Assembly (NCBI GenBank): GCA_037501455.1
Contig: CM074857.1
Span: 122,127,501-122,191,500, forward strand
Length of the DNA stretch: 64,000 bases
Reading direction: 5' to 3'
From: Lantana camara
Taxonomy: Eukaryota > Streptophyta > Magnoliopsida > Lamiales > Verbenaceae
Positions 23,701 through 36,473 of the stretch are shown here, piece by piece. A program made the position numbers and the translations under genes. A model generated the notes under the pieces. It was given only the letters and a program-made list of their open reading frames with translations, made no database searches and had not been told where the DNA came from. The number at the start of each line of letters is the position of its first letter. The stretch's first letter is position 1.

Positions 23701-24483
23701 CCTCCTTTATTATCGTCTTTATTATTATTATTATTTTGAAAAACAATGGTGTATATATGTTCATAAAAGATGTAAGACAAAATGACAATACCATCAATAT
23801 AGGGTTAAAGAACATTTATTGCAAAATATAGCTGTAACTGTGATGGAGTTTCAAGTAAGGTTGTGTGTTGCCAAAAAAAACAAAGAAAAAACATGCAATT
23901 ATTTTAGGATCTTTAGTATTTTCATATTTCAGAATAATATTATTTCTTGATATTGCAGAAAATGGGAAGTATTTCGTGTTGTCGCGATGAAAAATTCCGG
24001 CTTATTGTGAAAAATAAAACAAATTATATATTTTCAGGTATGCATCTCTAATGCACCGACACTTATATTTGTCGAATACTGTGTAGGATCCTTCTTATCT
24101 ATAAAATATAAGAAAAAATTCGTATTGTCGTATTCTTGTATCATATTGGTTGTATTGTTGTGCTATGTCCTTTCACCATAAATATACATCATGTTAGAGA
24201 TATTTAAATATTTTAATGATATTTCAATCTGAAATGAATATAGAAAATTGTAATTTGTGTCTAAGTCAAATAATTATATTTACACCCCCTCGTAAATTTA
24301 ATAATTACATTACACCCCCAAAAGAAGCTAATTTTTTTTTTCCCGAATATTATTAAATTCATGAGGAGGTATAAATGTAAGTATTTGATTAAGATGGATC
24401 AAATTTTGGTTCTCTATATTTTTTTTGGGGCTCATATGTAATTAAGGTCTACTCGTAGTGAAGTCATTAAATATGGTATATGA
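20765..24483. other. Intergenic region with transposon relics, no supported gene
   Basis: It contains a poly(T)-rich patch (20817-20855) and a GA-rich patch with repeated CCGGTAA.GACC motifs (about 21035-21190) that looks like the remains of a retroelement. A tandem duplication lies near 22.1 kb. The segment 23450-23600 is less AT-rich and may be a former gene border, but no coding sequence is recognisable. Confidence 0.4.
21975..22293. repeat. Tandem repeat, 91-bp period
   Basis: Positions 22112-22202 and 22203-22293 are near-identical 91-bp units containing AACGCTATGAGATTTGAATA. A diverged, shortened third unit precedes them at about 21975-22050. Confidence 0.9.
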
Positions 24484-24491
24484 GTTCAGGT

Positions 24492-25325
24492 TAGGGGTGT
24501 AAACGGATACTAAACGGATCGGATGTATGATTACCATATTCTTATCCGTTTATGATTCAGACAGATACGGATAATATCCTTTTAAATCGAATTCGGATAA
24601 TATCTTTTTTATATGGATACAAGGCGGATTCGGATTTTAGTCGGATTTTCAACTATTCAAAATTTGACATAAATTATTTAACTATATAACTTCGAATTTT
24701 TAATCAGATTATCAACTATTCATTTATAGATAAACTTCCCACCAAAAAAATTTTATAGATAAACTATTTAATAATTATACAACTTTGAATATAAATATTT
24801 TAGACAAATAGAGAAATAATAAGTATATCTATAATCTATATATATCATTTTTATTTTTTAGTGAATGTATAAATATGGTGAAACTATAAATTTTATCATA
24901 TAATTAATTTGAAATATAATACTTTTATTAATAACATAATATATGTTAATTATATTATCTCTATATAAATGTTGAAATGAACATATGTTACTAATAAAAT
25001 CTAAGATTTTTCTTTAATAAATGCACTAAAAAATTTACTTAATACTAATAATCTATCAAATATACACAGTTGTGTGTATATATTTTAATATAACATATTA
25101 TTTATCTGATACGGATTACAAATAAATCGGATAACGGATATATCCAACGGATTGGATGTTGAACGGATCGGATGTCTTATTTCCATATCCTTATCCGTTT
25201 ATAATTCGGATGTCTATAATCGAATATGTATAATATCCTCTTGAAACGAATTCGGATAATATCCTTTGTAAACGAATTGGGATGCGGACGGATATCAGAT
25301 TTTTGAATATCCATTTACAGCCCTA
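24492..25325. mobile_element. Non-autonomous hAT element with 8-bp target duplication
   Basis: An 834-bp element with terminal inverted repeats: the left end is TAGGGGTGTAAACGGAT, and the right end, read inward, is TAGGGCTGTAAATGGAT. A perfect 8-bp duplication, GTTCAGGT, flanks it (24484-24491 and 25326-25333). TAGGG-type ends and 8-bp duplications are hAT features. Both subterminal regions carry direct copies of an ACGGATCGGATGT motif and a TATCCGTTTATAATTC-like motif, possible transposase sites. It has no transposase. Confidence 0.93.
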
Positions 25326-25333
25326 GTTCAGGT

Positions 25334-26458
25334 CCTACGATCGAATTCTCATCGTCACCTAGTTAAAAAAAAAAAAAAAAACCCACGTGCAAGGCCAGGA
25401 CCAAAGGAGTTCATCTACACATATCCATCTGCCCGTGAAGTGAAGAGATGTTTAAATATTTAATAATACTCTTATCTAATAATTTAAACTTTTAGATCAG
25501 ACGATCATCCAATATATCATTTTTTGTGTTTTTTCAACAATGGAACCGACAAGTAGCTGAAAGTGTAGATGTATATATTAGACCCTGATTAACTTTATGC
25601 ATTATGAGCATGCTCGATAAGTCTTTTCGCATAGATACTTAGGCTGATAGGTGGTGATGATATGCAGTGATTAATTACAGCAATTTAAGGGTTTGGTGGC
25701 AAGAAATTAATAATCCATACCACAGCTGGTAACCTAATCTTTAGGCAACAGTGCTTTGTAGTCATAGCAGTTCTTCATGCTTAAATGCTTGGGCAGGACT
25801 TAGGAGAAAGGCGTCAATCATTCTGCTACCCAACTTTCTGTTCCACCACATGATATAGGTTTAATCAACTAATGTGTACTGCTACAGAATGACATTTAAA
25901 GCATGCACTGGATCTTTGATCTTTCACATTTAAAGTAGGGATGTCAATGTGTTGATTTTGATCTAAATTGTCTGCTGGATGATATAAAAAAAGGATTAAT
26001 TACATTTTTCCATCTAAAATGTCACGTTTTGTGCACTCTGCTAGCTCAATTTTTAAGTATTATCGATTAATACATAGATAAGCATTGTAGTTTAGTAACT
26101 GGAGTATTTTTTTTTTGTTTTCAAGTGTTGTTGATTGTTACATCAAGTATAATAATAATTGTAATTTAGTATTTGAAATTAATCAAAAGAATTCGAATTC
26201 AAAGTCATTGTACTGGAGAAAGAATCCTTAACTACTTGAAATAATTTAACTACACTTTACATTAAAAAATAAATAAATAAAAATATGAACAGATCCAAAT
26301 TGATGCAAATTAAGAACCACCTCTGCAATTAAACGACTTATTTAGTAGGTGAAAAATGTTAAATTACCTTTTTACCCTTAAGAAAATGCTAAAGTGATCA
26401 GAAAAATACTTTAGGTACTAAAGTGCTATACTTATCATACTTCAAGTAACAATCAATA
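25334..26458. other. Intergenic region, nothing firm
   Basis: A SINE-like tail (TCGAATTCTCATCG followed by poly(A)) lies at 25342-25382. The segment 25600-25930 is less AT-rich than its surroundings; I checked it against the conserved plant miRNA sequences I remember and saw no match. Confidence 0.35.
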
Positions 26459-26477
26459 TTAAAAAAAAAAAAAAAAA

Positions 26478-26560
26478 GTAACAATCAATATCAATAACAA
26501 TCCCAGGTTCGAATCCCTCTGATCACTTGGGTTGTGTGTGTTTAAAAAAAGAAAAAAATA
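26478..26560 (+). mobile_element. Truncated SINE relic
   Basis: B-box-like CAGGTTCGAATCCC at about 26503-26516, followed by a poly(A)-like tail. The short sequence TAACAATCAATA recurs three times around it (near 26448, 26478 and 26560), consistent with target duplications. The A-box half is missing. Confidence 0.55.
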
Positions 26561-27124
26561 ACAATCAATAACAGTAAAAAAAAAAAATGGCGTAGCAAAG
26601 TACAAAAAAAAAAACTTTACTTTGAATGGAAATATATAATTTTCCCTATCAAAATATATATAATCAGAAATAAATAAAACCGAATATAAAATTAAGTAAC
26701 TATAAATATTATAATCCAAAATAAATAAAATCGAATACTTTGAATTTGATTTTTTTATAATACTTTACTAAATTAATTATTTCATATACAATGGTACTAA
26801 TAAAGATGACTTGGGCTTTATTTATGATTTGGTTTCCTGAAGAGTGCAGCCTTTTGAAAAACTCCAAAAATTGGATACAAACGAAGGTCCAGTATGACCC
26901 TTTAATTCCAACCAAGCCCTTCGGAAGGATACAAATACATTTAATGGGAATGGGTTCCCAGAAATAACTTAGAAACTCTGAATCCAACAGATGAATGGAG
27001 AAGCTCAAACAAGTGTTCTCCTTTTTGCCGAAGAAAATAAACTAAGAATTATAACCTTAGTGAATTCATTCCTAGGACTACAAAATTCTGGGATTTGAGG
27101 AAAATAAATCACGTGAACATAAAC
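26561..27124. other. Downstream flank of the LRR-kinase gene
   Basis: AT-rich. It probably contains the 3' untranslated region and polyadenylation site of the minus-strand kinase gene, but no exact end could be placed. Confidence 0.35.
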
Positions 27125-30100
27125 CTATTCCTGTTCCGAGTTTCTTGAATCAGTACTGGAGCTCGAGCTCCCAAGCAACAAATTATAGATTTTATTTGCT
27201 GATGGTCGATCCTTAGGGTTCTTTTCTGTGCACTGATGATACAGTTTTACGAGGAATCTAAGGGTTTCGGATTCGGTCTTTAGCTCCCCATCGGATTGAG
27301 CCAATGCTTCCAGCTCCTCGGTTAGTTTTGGCCGTTCTCCCGTCTGCATAGATTGAGGCGTGTTATACGGTACTACTCATAATTCGTTCTGTAGAATTAA
27401 GTTTAATACAATAAGACTTGGAAAGTAGTTATGACAGAAGCTTACCTGCAGCAAATTGTGGATTTCGGAATCTGGCAATCCGGAATAAGGGACTTGTAAA
27501 GTCAACAATTCGAGCAGCAGGCACCCAAAGGACCAAATATCCACTTCCTGTGACAGCACGAACAAAACAACGTTAACCGAAGAAAGCAAGAAAAGAAAAT
27601 GTAAAATTGAGATCTACTAGTAGGGGTCAAAACATCTAACCAGACTCACCATGCAGGTGATCCCCCATAGTCACGTAACGATCGTGTATGTGTGTGAGTG
27701 AGGGGGGGTTGAATAAGCGAACAACAAGACCTTATCACTAGTAAATACAATCAACCAAGTGAAAAAGAATCTTACCAATCCATACAATTTGCGCTCATGC
27801 ATTGCTCGAAAGACCTCAGGAGCCATCCATCTCGGTGTCCCAACACACATATCAGGTGCAGGACTTCCCACATGAGCAATGCAGCATGTATGCAAGTAAG
27901 AATGAAGGGGGACTGCCCTATCAAAATCACAGATTTTCACAACAGGCGTTCCATCCTGCCGCTTCTTCTCAAGATCAATCAAAACGTTCTCACTTTTTAT
28001 GTCTCGATGAATAATTTCTTTAGAATGTATTTCGGATAGTGCAAAGGCTACATCTCGGGCAATCGAAAGTGCCAAGTCTGGCTCCACATGTTTCTCACCA
28101 TCACTTGATAGTTTCTCCAAATAGCCCTGCCAAGTTGAAAGAATTACTTGGAAAGCAGACAAAATTGCATGAGGCACACAGAACAGAGCACAAGGATGAT
28201 TGAACCTTACCCTTAAGGAGCCTCCTTTTATGTACTCCATTAATATAGCTGATTGTAATTTACGACCTCCAGAATTTTCATCGGAAGACCACTTGGAAGA
28301 TATCTGATGGCCATAAAATTCTACAATGCAGGAATGCTTCAAGATATTCAACATTCTGATTTCCCCTAAACAAGAGAACTCAAAATTCCTGACTTCATCA
28401 GCAGAGGCCCCACTTACTTCAAGTGTACGTACCTGCATATTGACGTTGTTCATTTTCCAAAGCAATAATTTCCCCGAGATTCATCGAAAAGAAGATAAAA
28501 GGCCTCATTCATATGCCAGAATCAATAAAAATAACAGCAATAACTACTCAACGTAAATGAGAATTAGTATGAGGATATGATGAAATAAGAGCAAAAAGAA
28601 CAAGTACCTTCACTGCAGCCTCCAGTGATCCTACCTTACAGCGCATCAGAGAGGTCGATCCTAGTTTCCCAATCTCATCACATACAGAGAGAGAAGGAAA
28701 TGCACAATTAGGACCAGCATCATGATCAGCCACAAGAGCACTGACGCGGCTCAATGGGATATACCTAAAATGAAAAGCACGTACATCAGAAATATAAAAG
28801 CTATGCTTTGAAACAATTCCAAAATTTCTTTTAATCACAAATCATAGAACTTCACGTGTACTTAATATCAGAGAGAATTTTAATTAGATAATGATGATGT
28901 TAAAGATACAAGAGAGCATGCAAGACTCACAAAAGGTGGGAACAAAAAAAATGTTGAATCATTCAGATCATTTATAAAGTAAATAACTTGAAACAAGTAT
29001 TGGCTCCAAAAAAGTGCCATTCCCTGAAAAAATGAAACAAGTGGATTTTCGAGGCTAAAGCATGAAGCATCTAAACCAGAATTCCACTCTACTTTTACAT
29101 TTTAAAAAAAAAAAAATCCTATGAAATAGATACTGAAATTAATCTTCCACCTCCCACATCTAAACCAAAGCTAAGAAATAACTAAATTCCATGAAATTAT
29201 ATAAAATTTCAGACTATTTTACTAACCTGCAAAAATATTCAGGGTCAGTTTCCTCCCTGATGTCATGAGGATGACAAGCATCAACTATCATGCGGACCAA
29301 CGACTTGCCCTTTTTTATAACAATTACATTCCAGGCATGCGGTGAGAAGTCCAAATAACCCCTGACAAGCTCACAAGGGATTTGAGGCTCCATGTGATCA
29401 CATAGATACTACAGCAAATGGCAGGACAATAATTCAGTTCATTTCTCAAACATTGCTGTTTGGTTTGACTGGGAGAAAAAAACAACTGTAAAAGGTACCT
29501 TCATCATAAGAGCTCTATGCCGGCAAACACCAAATTGCAGAACCCCAATAGGAACTATAATAGAATTGCGCTTTTCCTTTATCGAACGAAGTGAATTTTC
29601 ACAAATATCAACAAAAACAGTATCTTCTACAGTATCCATCCTCTGTTTCTTCGCTCTAATGTCTCCACTAGCCCCAGTTGCACACGTACAAACAAAAGGT
29701 TTTCTACAGTTGATGCCAGAAACAGCTTTTCGAGTCCGCTGGATAAGAGCAAGTTTATCACTTCCTCCAAAGTGATCTGACACAAAAAGAGCAAGCAACG
29801 ATGCAGTCTGCAAATTACCAGTTGCAATATCTCTGTTGACAGAATTGGTCATCTGCCTAAACTGACGGACCAATGCTTGAGCACACAATAGAATGGCATC
29901 TAACCCTTCATCCCTTCCCCTGGGCAGAAACTTAAATAATCAAAATGCTTAAAGCAACCAATCAAATACGAATATTTCTGTTACATGACTGTAAGACTAC
30001 TACTATTTATACAAAACAACCTATGAAAACTCGGAGAGCACTTACCGGTCAACAAGAATCACTTCCCTTGAGTTAACATGATGATCTTTTTCATAACTAG

Positions 30101-32958
30101 CCAGTGGTGTAAAGGGTCGATCCCGCCCTGCGTCATAAAAGCCATCAGGTAGACGATCCTCAACTCCACAAAATGATATTTCATTATATTGGCATGACAG
30201 GGAAGAAGAATCATTGGTTGGTTTGCGGGATTTGGTGGGCTTGGGATTATCAAGATCCTTCTCCGAATGCCTTTTCGACTTTAGCAAAAAATTAGATGCT
30301 TCAGAAGATGAACTTTCATCGAGCACCTCAACAGCATCAGAATGAGAGCTCAAAATTACAATAGACTTAGAACCACCAGAATCAAGTCCTGTACATGAAC
30401 AGCCATCCACAGAGCTTTTCTTTGCAGTACAGTCCTCTTTGCCAAGACTGAGTGGTGAGTTCTCATGCATCTCCCCATCTGGGTATATCTTATGATCAAG
30501 CCCTACATCTACAACCTCAGATAGACCTTCTGATGGGGTATTATCACGACGGTCGGACACTCTGCATGTAGCGCACTTTTCATTAGAGCTTCGGCTACTA
30601 ACATCAGTTTTCCACTTCCTGCAGTTATTCAATCGCTCCTGCCGAGCTTTTGTTTGCAAACTATAGCGACGTTTCCATCCTTTGGCCCTTCGTGCAGCTA
30701 AACATCGGTTATTAGGCGAAGATCCACTGAGATGACTAGATGGTGCAACAGGAGAGCCTGCACCGTGTCAAAAACATTATCACGAAACTAGTGGAATATA
30801 CACGGCAGACACATATGTACACATAGGAGGGCACACAAGCATGTTTGTGCGTGTGAGTGAGAGAGAGTGAGAGAGAGAGAGAGAGAGGGAGACAGAGAGG
30901 AAGGGGGGATTCTATCTTACAAGGACAAGAATGAATCTCCTGGATGTCACCTTCATTCACATCCATCTCAGCAGATTCATCATTTGATAGAATCCAGCTG
31001 TTGCCATCCAAATTGCAACGTATCCATGACGGGATTCGACACCCACGTAATTTATTATGCTTCAGTAATTGCAAAAGGAGAAAGGATATTTATATCAAGC
31101 ATTGTAAAATAACAACATAAACAAAATCCAAAGAAACTATGATTAGGATATAAATATAAAAACCAATCTTGATAGCAAAAAAGATGTCATCAAATATGTA
31201 GACTTAATGTTAGTATCATGTTTTGATACCTGAAGATTAAGACTTTGTAGGTTATGCATTGATTCAAGTTCTAGACACTCTATGGAAGTCAATCGGTTAT
31301 TTGACAGGTCTAAGTATTCCAACTTTTGAAGATAGGAAAACCCCATAGGTAGCTCAACCAATTTATTATTAGCGACTTTAAGAGATACCAACAATTTCAA
31401 CAAAGTGATTTCCTCGGGCAAGTTCCTCATTTTATTGAAAGAAAGATCCAAGTACTCCAAATCGACAAGGCAGCCAATCTCTGGAGGAAGGTATCTGCAG
31501 GAAAAGAACATGCATTAACTATTATAATCACAACTTTCTCCAAACTAATTCACCAACATAAGCACAATTCACCTTGTACCAACAACAGCTAGCATCATAT
31601 TGAGGATTTATAATAATTCAGATGCATCAAGAAACTACAGAACAAGTTAAACTACTAATAAATGTTTTCATTATTGAATGGTAAACTAATAGCTATAACG
31701 AACACAGCAGCAAGGGTTCAGTAGCCTAAAGCTGAATAGGGAGGAAAAAATGGTTATTTCATTGACCATGTCATTTAAAGGTTTAAGACGCTATGCTGAA
31801 AGAAATTAAATATTTATGAATACCCAGATGACCAATAAACACAGGTTTACCATTTATCAAAATTTAAACAATAACAACTTCACGTTAACTAGCATTATCT
31901 TGAATTAGATAGAACTCCATGTTGGACAAGGTGTGACATTTTAGTTCACTTGGTAGTATAATTCAACAGTGAACATAAGAAAGAAAGAGATGGAAATAGA
32001 GAAGTCACATCTACCTAGATTCTACAGAATGTTCTGGAGAAATAGAAACATAAATGAGAGATAACGTCAAATATAAAGGTCCTACCAGCAAAGCCATGGA
32101 ACTATGCAACATATGATTCAAGTTAACTCCAGACCTTAAGGATCAAACATGCAAGACACAAAAACAAATAGCACCCAACATTCAAACATGCTTAACATGG
32201 GAACTAGCTAATGAAAGAATGCTTTCAAGCACATATATCTATATCTATATCTGGGGGAAAAAGCAAACCATAATAAACATCATCTTTCCTGAATCTCATC
32301 AATATTAAACGGTAAATAGAAATGCATACACATAACAAAACAAATGGCACAAAAATACTCCCCTAATAAATAAAGGTACTTCAAATAATCAGCAATATGC
32401 ATTTTGTTCGAACCATGAGAAGAACAATTACCTTATTGAAAAATGACAAACAGAGAGCCTAGTCAAGCGCTTAAGCACAGCAATTTCACTCAGAATCGGA
32501 GAAGCAGATGGCCTTGGGGGCACTCTACTGAGGTCCAGCTCTCTCAAATTCCCTAGTTTACTCAACTCCAACCCACTAACCCCAGGTTCTGTAACTTTCA
32601 CTTGCAAGCATTCTAGGCCAACCAAATTCCTAAACTCGCCAGGAAACAAATTCAATTCATTGGCGAAAAACTTAAGTGTCTTTAAACCCTTATGCCTCCC
32701 CACACTCCTTGGGATCAAATTCAACTCGTTCTTGTACATATACACCTCTTCCACCGTACTTTCCTCATCACCAATCAGAGAAAAATCCAATCTTTTCCCC
32801 GAAACATCAATTATGGAGTTCAAATTCAAACGCTTCTCGCCGCAATTCTCGTCCAATTCCTTGATTCTTGCGGTACTTTCTTGCCCCTCGAAGTCGGAAG
32901 CTTCAATTTTCCCTAATTCCTTAACCAGCATTGTTTCTTCTTTCTCTGCAATCAGCAT
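27125..32958 (-). CDS. LRR/protein kinase, homologue of Arabidopsis AT1G04210
   Basis: Eleven exons (minus): 32958-32432, 31494-31230, 31059-30921, 30757-30046, 29919-29499, 29408-29227, 28764-28608, 28432-28211, 28126-27776, 27547-27446, 27343-27125. Together they give 1,098 residues, and all junctions are GT-AG and in frame. The N-terminus holds leucine-rich repeats (about residues 60-264, e.g. YLPPEIGCLVDLEYLDLSFN). A low-complexity, Ser-rich middle follows, then a conserved block (GFYDAGRDRPFTPL to REVILVDR) and a C-terminal protein kinase domain (about 770-1095). The kinase has AVK near 800, HRD at 915-917 (IIHRDIKSENVLIDL) and APE near 977. The metal-binding DFG is DFD here (ICDFDRAVPL, 942-944); as I recall, the Arabidopsis homologue has the same change. 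That gene has been described as a Raf-related kinase; its substrate is unknown to me. No signal peptide or membrane span is evident, so a cytosolic protein is likely. Intron 3 contains a GA repeat (30857-30900). Confidence 0.93.
30857..30900. repeat. GA-rich microsatellite in kinase intron 3
   Basis: A GA dinucleotide run with a few interruptions, located between exons 3 and 4 of the LRR-kinase gene. Confidence 0.85.
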
Positions 32959-33830
32959 ACTCAGATAAACGTGTTCCCCGGAGGAGCGGGAAGAGGAGCC
33001 TAATTAACGTTACAGAGGGGGAGAGAGAAACCCTAGAATCTAGAGGAAGGTGGGAGTGGGGGCAAAACCGGACTGGTATTTATAATTGTTGCTTGATTTG
33101 AAAATTCAGGGTATTCTTGGGGCCGTTTTTGAAATTTTACCAAATATATTTTTTTCCCTTTTCTTTTCTCTTACTTTCAGTATAGTAAGACCGTAAGATC
33201 TATTTTGTGAAGTGAAACACGTTTCTCAAAAACGCGTTTTCTATGTGTTGCGATAAGTCGTCGAGGAAATTACATGAACTGACGCCGGCTAACTGTAAGG
33301 TTATAAAATAAATGGGAATATTTCAAATTTGATTTGTTAATTAAAGCAAAAAAGAATATTATACGGGTTAATCCTATCTAACCTCCAATTTAAATTAATA
33401 GTAACAATTGGTACATCATATTACCATGCCTAAAATTTTTCATTTTTATGCTAACTTCATATTAATTAGGAGCAGCTTTCATATAAAATATATTAAATAG
33501 GAAAAAAAAAGGCAATTTCAATATTAATGTTGTCAAGATTATCAGAACGCCACTAAATTATTTTTTACCTCTCATTTATCCAACCCATACCTCAATATTT
33601 ATCATTCAAATCCAATTTCAAACCCAAAGTTATTTAATTTTATCCAAATCCAATCATAACCCATAACTTATTTGTAAATGGGTTTGGGTCAGGTCTAAAC
33701 CCAATAGGTATCTAAACCCATAATTATCCAATATTTTTTTTAAAAAATTACTAATTATTTTAATTTTGTCTTACTATTTCAAATATATTTATCTAGAAAT
33801 ACAAAAATTATTTTAGACTCATTTTTTATC
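32959..33830. other. Upstream region of the LRR-kinase gene
   Basis: The first 100-150 bases are probably the kinase 5' leader and core promoter (minus). From about 33300 the sequence is AT-rich without genes. At 33590-33770 repeated AACCCATA/AAACCCAA motifs lead into the fold-back array. Confidence 0.4.
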
Positions 33831-35775
33831 CAATTTACTATTTTAGATCTGTTTGACTCATTTGTTCCGTTTTTCGACCCGTTTGATCTATTTGGACTCG
33901 TTTTACCCGTTTTGGAAGCGTTTAACCCATTTTTTACCTATTTTACACATTATCGATCCGTCTCAATCGTTTTTCGACCCGTTCGACCTATTTTGAACCT
34001 ATTTCAATAATTTTTCGACTCGTTCGATTTATTTTGGACCCATTTCAACCGTTTTATTGATTTTTTACATATTTTGGATCCGTTTGATCCATTTTTGAAA
34101 TGTTTGGTAAGTTTTTAACCTATTTTACACATTATCGATCTGTTTCAATCGTTTTTCGACCCGTTCGACCTATTTTGAACTTATTTCAACCGTTTTTCAA
34201 TAAGTTCAACCTATTTTGGACTTATTTAGCCCGTTTTAATAATTTTCAGTATATTTTGGACCCGTTTTTGAAGTGTTTGACCTGTTTTAGACCTATTTTG
34301 CACATTACGGACCCGTTTCAATCGTTTTACGACTTGTTCGACCTATTTTGAACCTATTTCAACCATTTTTCGACCTACTTTGGACTCGTTTCTACCAGTT
34401 TTAAACCTATTCGATATATTTCAGACCCGTTCCACTCGTATTTCAACCAACTCGACGTATTTTGGACTTGTGGTCCGTTTTGGACCTATTTGGCCTCCCT
34501 TTTCACCCATTACACATGTTTTAAACCCGTTACATCTATTTTTATCATATCGACCTATATTTAACCCTTTTTCACCCGTTTGGCACCGGTTTCACTCATT
34601 TTCAAACATATTTTATTTATTTTGAACTCGTTTGACCCATTTTAGACCTTTTGGTTGGTTTTGAACATAGTTTTGACCCGTTTCACATGTTTTTGGTTTA
34701 TATCTCCTATTTTCGACTCATGTTGAACTCGTTCCACTAGTTTTTTTACCTGTTTGGCCTATTTTGAATCCATTTTATTCGTTTTTCGACATGTTCAATC
34801 TATCTTGGATACGTTTGACTCATTTTTTACCCTCATTGGACCCGTTTGACTTATTTTGAATGGATTGAACTGATCCAAATTGGTCAAATGGGTTGAAAAT
34901 GGTCTAACGAGTCCAAATTGATGAAATGGATCGAAAATGGGTCAAACGAATCCAAATCGCCCAAACAGGTCAATGATGGATCGAACGGATCCAAATAGAT
35001 CAAATCAGTAGAAAATAGGTCGAACGAGTCAAATAAGTCAAATGGGTCGAATGAATCCAAATTGATCGAACGGGTTGAAAATAAGTCTAACGAATTCAAA
35101 TTAATGAAATGGGTCTAACGGGTCGAAGATGGGTCGAATAGATCCAAATTGATCAAATGGGTTGAACGAATCCAAATATGTCAAACGGATCGAAAATGTT
35201 CCGAACGGATTCAAATAGGTCAAACTGATCGAAGATGGGTCGAACGTAACCAAATTAATCAAATGGATTGAAAATAGGCCTAACGGATCCAAATAGGTCG
35301 AAGATGGGTCGAACGGATCCAAATTGATGAAAATGGTCGAACGGATTCAAATAGTCAAATGGGTAGAGAATGGGTCGAACGGATCAAATAAGTCTAACGG
35401 GGTCAAAGATGGGTCTAATTAGTCCAAATTGGTCAAATGGATTTAACGGATCCAAATATGTCAAACAGGTCGAAGATGGGTCGGACGGGTCTAACATGGG
35501 TCGAACGTATCCAAATTGGTCAAATAGGTTGAAAATGAGTCGAACGGATCAAAATTAGATAAACGAATCGAAGATGGATCGAACGGATCCAAATAAGTCC
35601 AATGCATTGAAAATGAGTCGAACGAATCCAAATTAATAAACTGAGTCCAAAATGGGTGAAACGGGCCTAAAGTAAATCGAATTAGTCAAAAATGGATGAA
35701 ACGGATTCAAAATAAGTTAATCAAGTAAAAAACGAGTGAAATGGGTCCAATAGGTCAAAAAATGAGGCTCACCTA
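33831..35775. repeat. 1.9-kb fold-back array of ~10-bp modules
   Basis: Two opposed arms meet near 34860. The left arm (33831-34855) is made of degenerate modules such as GACCCGTTTGACCTATTTTG; the right arm (34880-35775) is built of the reverse complement, for example GGTCGAACGGATCCAAATTG. In the right arm the core TC.AA recurs every 9-11 bases, and four modules form a roughly 39-40-bp higher-order unit (TCGAACGGA, TCCAAATTGA, TCAAATGGG, TCGAAGATGGG). Open frames here are artefacts of the repeat. It may be greatly amplified subterminal DNA of a transposon, but no terminal repeat or target duplication was found. Confidence 0.85.
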
Positions 35776-35780
35776 TTCCT

Positions 35781-36473
35781 TCTCCTATTTTTGGCGATCA
35801 ATTTTTATTTTGACAAATTCTCCCTAAGTTATCTTTTGATGTTATTATTACTTGCACATTATTTTACAAAAAGCTCATATGTTATCTATTTCGCTTAATC
35901 TTATTTATTATGGATTGACTCACTATCTATGCGAGTTGACTAATTTGCCATAAGTCTTTCTCGTAAACTATACATCCGAAATGAAAGACTTGGGCTTTGG
36001 GTTCGGTTTAATTCTATTGGAATATCCCCGATAATTAAATATAATTATTTTTTTACAGTAAAAAGCAATTGTAATTATTTTAAGCTTTTAACCTTATAAA
36101 TTAAGATGTAAATACGTAATTAACCCTACTTTAATATCAAACTATTTTTGAAGCTATGGTGCACGTACTTCATAACCTGTGCGGTATGGGGTTAATCGTG
36201 TACAATATATGATCAATTGCACTTCATAGTCTCCAAAGATCAACGGCTTGGATTGCCGGCTGCAATTCTCAGTAATTATATTGCAGCATAGTTGCGTAAC
36301 CCAAACTCATTATAAACCGAAATTAAGAATAAGCCCGGGTTCCGCCAATTCCGTATATAATGACTACGTCCGTCCTGAGAATTTGAAAACCAGACTCGTC
36401 ATTTCGTTTAGCAGCGCTTTCATCATTCCTCTGCAAAAAAACTCGCGAAGAAAACGTTCTCTCTCGATCAAAC
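35781..36473 (+). promoter_or_regulatory. Upstream region of DMC1
   Basis: Non-coding. The last 150-200 bases, which become less AT-rich, should contain the DMC1 promoter and 5' leader. No clear TATA box at a fixed distance was identified. Confidence 0.4.

Noticed and set aside
34100..35558. Several open frames rich in Phe, Asp, Leu and Ser on both strands
   Set aside because: They are translations of the ~10-bp repeat array and lack any domain or codon character.
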